Positions 58,240-64,000 of a stretch of DNA of 64,000 nucleotides are shown in pieces (position 1 is the first letter of the stretch; each line of letters begins with the position of its first letter). A model generated the notes under the pieces. The model ran no database searches. It saw nothing but the letters and a program-made list of their open reading frames with translations, and was not told the origin of the DNA. Source of the DNA: an uncultured Schlesneria sp. (GTDB lineage: Bacteria > Planctomycetota > Planctomycetia > Planctomycetales > Planctomycetaceae); NCBI GenBank assembly GCA_903840265.1, contig CAIMFH010000180.1, positions 50,422-114,421 on the forward strand. Reading direction: 5' to 3'. Both the position numbers and the translations under genes were made by a program.

Positions 58240-59631
58240 TCAGATCAGACCGGCGATCGGTTCGGCGTTGGCGGCGGCGATGAGTTCGCGGGGAAGACTG
58301 GGGATCAGGCGGACTTCGCTGGGGTCGGTCAGGGTGTGCAGCATCGTGGCGACGAGGTTCTTGATGCGGATCGGCTCGGACGAAGGTTCGCCCGCATCGC
58401 GATTGGACTGGCCGATCACGCGGCCGGGCTTGGCTCCGCCGCCGGCGATGAGGAGCGGGGCCAGATTTCCCCAGTGATCGCGTCCGCCCCGATCGTTGAC
58501 TCGTGGCGTGCGCCCCATCTCGCCTGTCGCGACCAGCATGATCTTTTCGCTGAGACCTCTTGAAGAGACATCGTCGAGGAACGCGGCGATTGCATGGTCA
58601 AGCGGCGGACCCATGTAGCGCATCCCTTCATCGATCGTCGCGTTGTTCACATCGGCATGCATGTCCCAGACGAAACTGGTGGTGACCGTCACGAAGCCGC
58701 AACCGGCTTCGCAGAGACGGCGAGCCAATAACAAGAGCTTGCCAAGCCCCTTGGCGTTGTCGACATAGTGATTGTAGTTGTTCCACTTTTTATTGATCTG
58801 ATCGGGACGAACTAGTGGGGCCGTGTCGTAGCGAGCGATCGTGGCGGGATCTTCTTTCGACAAATCAAACGCGCCCGCGACACCACCGATTAGCGTGCTG
58901 AAGGCCTGCTCGCGCAGGGGATCGACTGTCTCTAAGCGGCCTCGTTCGTCGAGGCGGAATCGCTGGCGATCCAGTTCTGACAGCAGCGTACGACGATCAC
59001 CGAGGCGATCGACAGCCACGTGCAGTTCCAGATTCTGCTGCTGGTCGCCACCCGCACCAGGCACAAACGGAGCATAGCCCGCGCCCATCTGTCCGACGGA
59101 TTCGAACTTTCCAAAGCTGGTGATGGCGGGACCAGTCGTGGAATCGACAGATTGCGGGAACAGCATCGCATTCGTCGGCATGCCGGTGTCGGGACGATTG
59201 GCACCAGCAATGCGCGCGTAAAGCGCGCCGATGTTGGCTCCTGCGGTCTCTTTGCAGACGACTGGTTTAATATCATGATTGCCGTCGCCACTGACATAAG
59301 ACCGGATGATGCTGAGACGATCGGCGCGTTGAGCGAGTTGAGGAAATGACGAGCCGAACGTGATCCCCGGCAGTGACGTTTGAATCTCTCCGGTGACGCT
59401 TTGAACACCGACAGGGGCGGTCATCTTGGGATCGAAGGTTTCGATCTGGCTGGGTCCGCCGTGCAGGAACAGCAGAATCACCGACTTGTTGGTGATCGGC
59501 AAACCTTTTGCAGCGGCGTAGCTCGGGTTCGTGAATCCGTTCACAACGCCAAACGCCCCGGCACCGAAAGCACCGACTCGAAGCATTTCGCGACGATGAT
59601 AGCGGCGGTTCACATCGAACAGAGTGAGCAT
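58240..59631 (-). CDS. DUF1501 protein, third copy
   Basis: A 463-aa DUF1501 protein. RREMLRVGAFGAGAFG near residue 14 is the Tat-like leader. VILLFLHGGPSQIETFDP, RIAGANRPDTGMP, VATGEMGRTP and MLHTLTDPSEVRLIPSLP mark the family. It differs from the 30-36 kb pair and is not next to a DUF1549/DUF1553 gene. ATG at 59631 is chosen as it starts the usual N-terminus; the frame reaches 59685. Function unknown. Confidence 0.86.
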   Translation of the reverse strand: MLTLFDVNRRYHRREMLRVGAFGAGAFGVVNGFTNPSYAAAKGLPITNKSVILLFLHGGPSQIETFDPKMTAPVGVQSVTGEIQTSLPGITFGSSFPQLAQRADRLSIIRSYVSGDGNHDIKPVVCKETAGANIGALYARIAGANRPDTGMPTNAMLFPQSVDSTTGPAITSFGKFESVGQMGAGYAPFVPGAGGDQQQNLELHVAVDRLGDRRTLLSELDRQRFRLDERGRLETVDPLREQAFSTLIGGVAGAFDLSKEDPATIARYDTAPLVRPDQINKKWNNYNHYVDNAKGLGKLLLLARRLCEAGCGFVTVTTSFVWDMHADVNNATIDEGMRYMGPPLDHAIAAFLDDVSSRGLSEKIMLVATGEMGRTPRVNDRGGRDHWGNLAPLLIAGGGAKPGRVIGQSNRDAGEPSSEPIRIKNLVATMLHTLTDPSEVRLIPSLPRELIAAANAEPIAGLI

Positions 59632-59745
59632 TGGGTTGGTTCTCGGCAGGAGATCAGTGGGCCACCCGAATCCTATCGGCAACATTAGATGCGTGCAATG
59701 TGCATGTTGATTGCGACCCCTCGCCTCAATACGCGTGATCGCTGT

Positions 59746-59783
59746 TCTCTCGTCATTCCCGCCTGCGCGGGAATGACGAGAGA
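59746..59783. repeat. Perfect 17-bp inverted repeat (GTCATTCCCGC type)
   Basis: Arms at 59746-59762 and 59767-59783 match exactly around a 4-base loop. It reads TCTCTCGTCATTCCCGC. It lies 10 bp past the beta-lactamase/carboxypeptidase gene stop on the minus strand, so it could end that transcript, but no U-tract is present. The sequence resembles dispersed GTCATTCCCGC repeats common in many bacteria. Confidence 0.75.
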
Positions 59784-59793
59784 GAGAGGTGGG

Positions 59794-61812
59794 CTAGTCT
59801 CGATGACCTCGTTGCAGCCACCCCCAGCGGAAGAGATTCCGCGTGTCGACATAACGCGATTCGTTCGACGATGAGCCCAGTACGACGACGATCAACTCTT
59901 CGTCGCGGTGTTTACCGACGGAGATCAAGCATGAACCGGCGGCATCGGTTGTTCCTGTTTTCAATCCCGAGTAGCCAGCGATCTCGAGCAGCTTATTCGT
60001 GTTCTTCCAGACTACGTTTCGTGTGTAACCGCCGGGGCCTTGCACCTTGACCGCGTGCTGACGCGTCTGCACATAGTTGCGGAACGGTTCGTTCTGCATC
60101 ACCTTGGCAGCCAGCAAAACCTGATCGTTGGCGGTCGACAGGTGATTGTTGTCGGGCAATCCGTGAGGGTTCGCATAGTGCGTCTGTTTCATTCCGAGAT
60201 CTTTCGCGGCGCGGTTCATTTCGGCGACGAAGCGAGCCATTGGTTTCGCGGTATCCGCGGAGTCTCCTTCAGGTGCAAAGCGTGGACCTGCGAACTCGGC
60301 CAAGGCGGTGGCGGCGTCGTTCCCTGATGGTAGCATCAATCCATAGAGCAGTTCTCGGACAGTGACTTTTTCACCGGTCTTTAGACCTGATGTACTGCCC
60401 GGCGTACGATCGGCCGACGACGAGAACGTGATCGTCTCGTCGAGTAGTTTGGGATCACTCGTAGCCTCTCGCAGAATCAGCCACGCGGTCATCGTCTTGG
60501 TGGTGCTGGCGAAGTCGCGGCGTTCGTCTCCTTTGTCGTTCCACAAGATTCGCCCGGTCTTGGCGTCGCCGATGGCCCACGCGTTGGCTGTCACAAACGG
60601 AGGTCCGACGATTGGATCTGCCGGTTGAATGGGAAGGACCTCTTTGTTGATTGCCTCGGGATCAACGGGCGTTTCTTCATCCGCCATGACCAAAGGGCCG
60701 AGGGCTTTCCAAGTTTCGGCGCTAACGACTCCCGTCGGCGGCAGGTTCTGCGATCGCTGATACGCGGTGACAACTTGTTTGGTCGAGGGGCCGAAGTCAC
60801 CGTCGATGGACAATTTCGAACTGCTGAATCGCTTGTTCAACGTGCGTTGCAAGGCTTCCACCAGTTCGCCCGAGGCACCCGGTACCAATTCTTTTTGTGG
60901 TGCTTCGGCAACCGCTTCGTCCTGCTGATTGAAATGCTGATAGACAATCCGAGCGATTTCGGCCGACAGCAGGACCGCGGCATTGTCGTCAGCCCAACGC
61001 TGGTCCTTATTGTTGGATGTCAGCACGCAGACCGCGATATGACCGGAAGGAGATTCGATGATCCCGGCGACTGTTCGCGATGCAGAGACCGACCCCGTTT
61101 TCAGTGCGACTTTCGTTTCTTTCGGCAGGAATTTGGCGAGACGTGGCTTGTCGTCACAAGCCAGCAAATGATCGTACATTTTTTCAGAGGCTTCGACCGA
61201 TACGAGTTCCTTGCTATCGAGTTTCGCCAGCAGCCGAATCATCTCGTTCGCGGTGGTGCTGCCCAGACCGAACTGCTTGCTACGTTCGGGAGCGATCGAA
61301 GTGTCACCTCGATAGACTTTGGAGTGCAGTCGGGTGTGAGGGTAATTCCATTTCGTCATCAGGTCCGAAGTGGCGGGCAATCCGATCTGGTCGATCACCA
61401 GGTTGGTCGCGGTGTTGTCTGAGTAAACGATCATCAATCGAATTGCATCTCGCAGGGACAACCGCGTTCCCGCGGAGAAGTGCTGCGTCAGGATGCCTGA
61501 ACCGGGGACTTTGTCCTGTTCTTTCACTTCGATCGCCGCCGTCAGATCGACCTTGCCGTCAGCGGCCAACTGGTACGCGGTGACCATCGCTGGAAACTTG
61601 ATCAGGCTCGCGGTGGGCATCGGATCATCGCCACGATGGGCGAACTCAGCCCCGGTCTTCAAGTGCTTCACAGCCACACTGACCGTTCCGGCGTGGCTCT
61701 CAATGGCCGGACGCAGCAACTCGGCCAGGCGCGAGTCGCTTTCGGCTCGAGCCGAAAGCGCCAAGGCAGAGATCAGGACCAGCACGATGAAAAGGTAGCG
61801 GGGAACGCTCAC
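59794..61812 (-). CDS. Fusion of class A beta-lactamase fold, peptidoglycan-binding domain and D-alanyl-D-alanine carboxypeptidase (S11)
   Basis: A 672-aa exported protein with a signal peptide ending SARAE. Residues 25-295 form a class A serine beta-lactamase-like domain with SxxK (Ser69, Lys72), SDN (131-133) and KTG (238-240). Residues 315-375 match a PG_binding_1 domain (LQRTLNKRF, DGDFGPSTKQVV). Residues 405-665 are an S11 carboxypeptidase with SxxK (Ser436, Lys439), SGN (496-498) and KTG (618-620). Each half keeps its full catalytic set, so two active serines may act on peptidoglycan or beta-lactams. Export to the periplasm is clear. Whether the first domain hydrolyses beta-lactams or is a peptidase is unknown. 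Confidence 0.9.
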   Translation of the reverse strand: MSVPRYLFIVLVLISALALSARAESDSRLAELLRPAIESHAGTVSVAVKHLKTGAEFAHRGDDPMPTASLIKFPAMVTAYQLAADGKVDLTAAIEVKEQDKVPGSGILTQHFSAGTRLSLRDAIRLMIVYSDNTATNLVIDQIGLPATSDLMTKWNYPHTRLHSKVYRGDTSIAPERSKQFGLGSTTANEMIRLLAKLDSKELVSVEASEKMYDHLLACDDKPRLAKFLPKETKVALKTGSVSASRTVAGIIESPSGHIAVCVLTSNNKDQRWADDNAAVLLSAEIARIVYQHFNQQDEAVAEAPQKELVPGASGELVEALQRTLNKRFSSSKLSIDGDFGPSTKQVVTAYQRSQNLPPTGVVSAETWKALGPLVMADEETPVDPEAINKEVLPIQPADPIVGPPFVTANAWAIGDAKTGRILWNDKGDERRDFASTTKTMTAWLILREATSDPKLLDETITFSSSADRTPGSTSGLKTGEKVTVRELLYGLMLPSGNDAATALAEFAGPRFAPEGDSADTAKPMARFVAEMNRAAKDLGMKQTHYANPHGLPDNNHLSTANDQVLLAAKVMQNEPFRNYVQTRQHAVKVQGPGGYTRNVVWKNTNKLLEIAGYSGLKTGTTDAAGSCLISVGKHRDEELIVVVLGSSSNESRYVDTRNLFRWGWLQRGHRD

Positions 61813-61965
61813 GAGGAACCCTCGAATCAGTTGGCGGGGATCAGTGATCAGACAGGCACAGAGATCAGCGTATCCGGTGGATTCGCGGGGTCAAATCCGA
61901 GCGCTCGCGCCGGAGAATCCGGCTTCGGAATTCCGCCCGCCGTCGCTCTAAAGGAGATTCCCTGT

Positions 61966-61995
61966 TTGACCTGATTGCCGTCAGCCGATTATAAT
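61966..61995 (+). promoter_or_regulatory. Strong sigma-70-like promoter upstream of the fourth DUF1501 gene
   Basis: TTGACC at 61966-61971, an 18-bp spacer, and a perfect TATAAT at 61990-61995. Transcription would start near 62002, about 60 bp before the start codon. This is the best -35/-10 pair noticed in the window. Confidence 0.65.
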
Positions 61996-62063
61996 CAACA
62001 AACACCGATGGAACGTGTCATCGGTCCTGCCAACATCAGCCTGCCTGAACGGAATCTTCCGCT

Positions 62064-63443
62064 ATGCTTCGCATCGACCTGGGATCGACGGCTCGTTATT
62101 GCGATGGAATGAACCGCCGCAGCTTCGTGCAGATGGGATTGGCTGGCATGGGTTCGCTGGGGCTGTCGCAATTGTGGCGAGCTCAACAGGCATCAGCCGC
62201 TCCCAGTGAAGCGGGCAAGAAGACGTCAGTCATCCTGATCTGGCTGGATGGCGGTCCCGGGCACATGGACATGTACGACATGAAGCCCGAAGCTCCTGCA
62301 GAATACCGCGGGCTGTGGAATCCGATCCGGACCAACGTCGGCGGGATGGAAGTCACCGAGCTGTTTCCGCAGCAAGCCAAGTGTGCCGATAAGTTCTCGG
62401 TCGTTCGCTCGCTGCATCACGACAACGGCGACCACTTCACTGCCGGTCACTACATGTTGACGGGTCGGGGTGGCGTGAGCGGCGCTGATACTCAGGGAAA
62501 ATCGCCGTTTATTGGATCGATCGCCACACGATCGACCGGCCCTCGTAAACCGGGCATGCCCGCAAACGTCGCCGTCCCGTATGCCATGAGCATCGGTCTG
62601 CGACCGGGTTATTTCGGGGCGAACTACGTCGGTGCCGCCTACAACCCATTTGAGACCGAAGGTGACCCGAACGCCGCGAACTTCACTGTTCAAAACATGC
62701 AACTGCCCGGCGGGATCACGATCGATCGTTTAGACGACCGTGCGGCGCTGGCTCGTAGCGTCGACCGCCTGCGTCGTGATGTGGAAACAAAGGGAATGGT
62801 CGATTCGATGGACCGTTTTGATCGCCAGGCGCTGGACCTGGTGATGGGAACATCGGCTCGACAGGCCTTCGATATCAGTCGCGAAGATCCGCGAATTCGT
62901 GATCGCTATGGCCGCCACAGTTGGGGACAGAGCGTGCTGCTGGCTCGTCGATTGGTGGAAGCGGGCTCCACTTTCGTCACGGTCCATTTCGGCGGTTGGG
63001 ATCACCACTGGGACTTGAAAACAGGCTATGAACGCTATCTGCCGATGGTCGATTCGGCTGTCGCGACACTCTTCGAAGACCTGTCTCAACGGGGCCTGTA
63101 CGACGACGTGCTAGTCGTGTTGTGCGGCGAGTTCAGTCGTACGCCACGCATGAACAACGGTGGTAACGGTGGAGCCCCGATGAGCATGGGAACACCGGGC
63201 CGCGATCACTGGGGCAACGCCATGTTCTGCCTGCTGGGCGGCGGCGGAGTGCAGGGCGGGCGACTTGTCGGTTCCACGAACCGACTGGGCGAGATGCCTC
63301 AAGATCACCCACTTAAGCCGGCCGACATTCATCACACGATCTTCCACCTGCTGGGTGTCGACCCCAACATCAACTTCCTGAACCACAGCGGCCGACCGAT
63401 TTCGGCGCTGGAACCGGGTGCGGTGATTCAGGAACTGCTGTAG
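62064..63443 (+). CDS. DUF1501 protein, fourth copy
   Basis: A 459-aa DUF1501 protein. The N-terminal ARYCDGMNRRSFVQMGLAG combines the CDG motif often seen in these proteins with a twin-arginine leader. ILIWLDGGPGHMDMYDMKP, HHDNGDHFTAGHYMLTG, LVVLCGEFSRTP and PADIHHTIFHLLGVDPN fit the family well. ATG at 62064 retains the CDG region; 62109 is an alternative. It is divergent from the beta-lactamase/carboxypeptidase gene. Function unknown. GC-rich hairpins follow it. Confidence 0.88.
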   Translation: MLRIDLGSTARYCDGMNRRSFVQMGLAGMGSLGLSQLWRAQQASAAPSEAGKKTSVILIWLDGGPGHMDMYDMKPEAPAEYRGLWNPIRTNVGGMEVTELFPQQAKCADKFSVVRSLHHDNGDHFTAGHYMLTGRGGVSGADTQGKSPFIGSIATRSTGPRKPGMPANVAVPYAMSIGLRPGYFGANYVGAAYNPFETEGDPNAANFTVQNMQLPGGITIDRLDDRAALARSVDRLRRDVETKGMVDSMDRFDRQALDLVMGTSARQAFDISREDPRIRDRYGRHSWGQSVLLARRLVEAGSTFVTVHFGGWDHHWDLKTGYERYLPMVDSAVATLFEDLSQRGLYDDVLVVLCGEFSRTPRMNNGGNGGAPMSMGTPGRDHWGNAMFCLLGGGGVQGGRLVGSTNRLGEMPQDHPLKPADIHHTIFHLLGVDPNINFLNHSGRPISALEPGAVIQELL

Positions 63444-63570
63444 GCGATGTCGCAGATCGAAAAAGGGGCGTACGCGACACGTCTGCTCCTTCGTCGAAAT
63501 CGGTCAAGACCATTGAGTCGTTGTGATGTGCCGCCCCTTCAGGTCTTGTCGGTTTGACTGCACGCCTTTC

Positions 63571-63615
63571 CCTGGGCGATGCCCGGGGCTGATTTGTAGT
63601 GCCCCGTGCGGGGCG
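63571..63615. repeat. GC-rich double hairpin, planctomycete-type repeat
   Basis: CCTGGGCGATGCCCGGGG (63571-63588) and GCCCCGTGCGGGGC (63601-63614) are each self-complementary with 3-base loops. They sit downstream of the DUF1501 gene. Similar double hairpins are common in planctomycete intergenic DNA. Confidence 0.5.
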
Positions 63616-63658
63616 GAATTGAGCCGCCTCTGGTTCGTGCTACAGAAATTATTCGCGG

Positions 63659-63864
63659 TCATTTTGAGCGAAAGAAAGTCTTGCGATAGATAATCGCCAG
63701 GACGATCGAGGCGATCGTGCCAATGGCTCCAATGATCAATAGGTTGCCTATCTTCGAGAGAAAGCTTTCAGGTAGACCAGCCATGATGACTGCTTGTTTG
63801 GGGTCCACCGGGTTGTACCGGCCATGCATCTTCTGCTGACGGCTCAGGTAATCGACGAGTACGA
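63659..63864 (-). pseudogene. 3' remnant of a membrane-protein gene cut by an IS element
   Basis: The minus-strand frame from 63864 down to the stop at 63659 encodes about 68 residues: a short DYLSRQQKMHGRYNP start, then a hydrophobic segment (IGNLLIIGAIGTIASIVLAIIY) and a basic end. Upstream of 63864 the frame passes into the IS3 end, so the apparent ATG at 63931 is inside the IS and overlaps its transposase start codon. The original 5' end would be to the right of the IS, outside the window. The host protein is unidentified. Confidence 0.6.
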
Positions 63865-64000
63865 TGGACCCCAAAAACTGGGCCAGGAAATAAGGTAGTA
63901 TTTCCGAGGTTCCATTTTGAAGGGAAAGCATGCCAGGGAAGCGAAAGTCTCACAGTGTGAGTTTCAAGGCGAAGGTTGCGATCGCAGCCGTCCGGGAACA
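63865..64000 (+). mobile_element. IS3-family insertion sequence, left end (partial)
   Basis: TGGACCCCAAAAACTGG at 63865-63881 is the typical terminal inverted repeat of many IS3-family elements. An orfA-type transposase gene starts 65 bp in. The right end and orfB lie beyond the window. A short target duplication cannot be tested without the right end. Confidence 0.75.
63930..64000 (+). CDS. IS3-family transposase OrfA, N-terminus (partial)
   Basis: From an ATG at 63930 with AAGGGAAA just upstream, the frame reads a basic MPGKRKSHS start followed by FKAKVAIAAV, and remains open to the window edge. This is the usual beginning of IS3/IS911 OrfA, a helix-turn-helix DNA-binding subunit of the transposase. 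OrfB normally follows with a -1 frameshift. Only 23 residues are seen, but together with the upstream terminal repeat the call is good. Confidence 0.75.
   Translation, partial: MPGKRKSHSVSFKAKVAIAAVRE

Overview
The window looks like chromosome of a planctomycete (Planctomycetota, probably order Planctomycetales; genus not determined). Four DUF1501 proteins, two DUF1549/DUF1553 proteins with planctomycete-type CxxCH cytochrome motifs, a DUF4159 protein, Tat-like RR leaders, an N-terminal NPY motif membrane protein and very long secreted proteins all point that way. Genes are mostly monocistronic or in short runs. Several intergenic gaps carry palindromic dispersed repeats.

Layout. 1-0.85 kb: the end of an FKBP-type prolyl isomerase and a HAD phosphatase, converging on a hairpin terminator. 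1-12.9 kb: a two-gene minus-strand unit of giant envelope proteins (1126 and 2812 aa). The same N-terminal module occurs three times across them, and the larger protein looks like two such proteins fused end to end. 13.2-16.3 kb: a TPR protein, a SRPBCC protein and a RuBisCO-like protein fused to a C-terminal cupin. 16.3-23.2 kb: a class II asparagine synthetase with a GT4 glycosyltransferase, a macrodomain protein, FtsH and a DPM1-like GT2. 23.4-30 kb: sugar-related genes (DUF4432 epimerase-like, GH39-like, GH63-like) and a small membrane protein. 30.2-39.8 kb: two tandem pairs of DUF1549/DUF1553 and DUF1501 genes.

40-43.4 kb: malQ, a low-molecular-weight phosphatase-like protein, a metallophosphoesterase and a PEBP protein. 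43.9-50.8 kb: a DUF4253 protein, pgm, a terpenoid-cyclase-fold plus double DUF4159 protein, a tiny zinc ribbon and a secreted protein with three internal repeats. 51.1-57.5 kb: a Tat-exported Gfo/Idh/MocA oxidoreductase, trpE behind a leader hairpin, then a tight run of an RDD protein, an NPY-motif protein, a SAM methyltransferase, a GT2 and a kinase-like protein that looks like a small glycan or envelope-modification cluster. 57.5-63.4 kb: a small duplicated-motif protein, two DUF1501 genes, and between them a rare three-domain protein (class A beta-lactamase fold, peptidoglycan-binding domain, S11 D,D-carboxypeptidase). 63.6-64 kb: a membrane-protein gene cut by the left end of an IS3-family element that runs off the window.

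The items most worth following are the RuBisCO-like/cupin fusion (a possible two-step sulfur-salvage enzyme), the giant duplicated envelope proteins, the double-active-site penicillin-recognising protein, and the IS insertion at the right edge. No rRNA, tRNA, CRISPR or prophage was recognised by eye.
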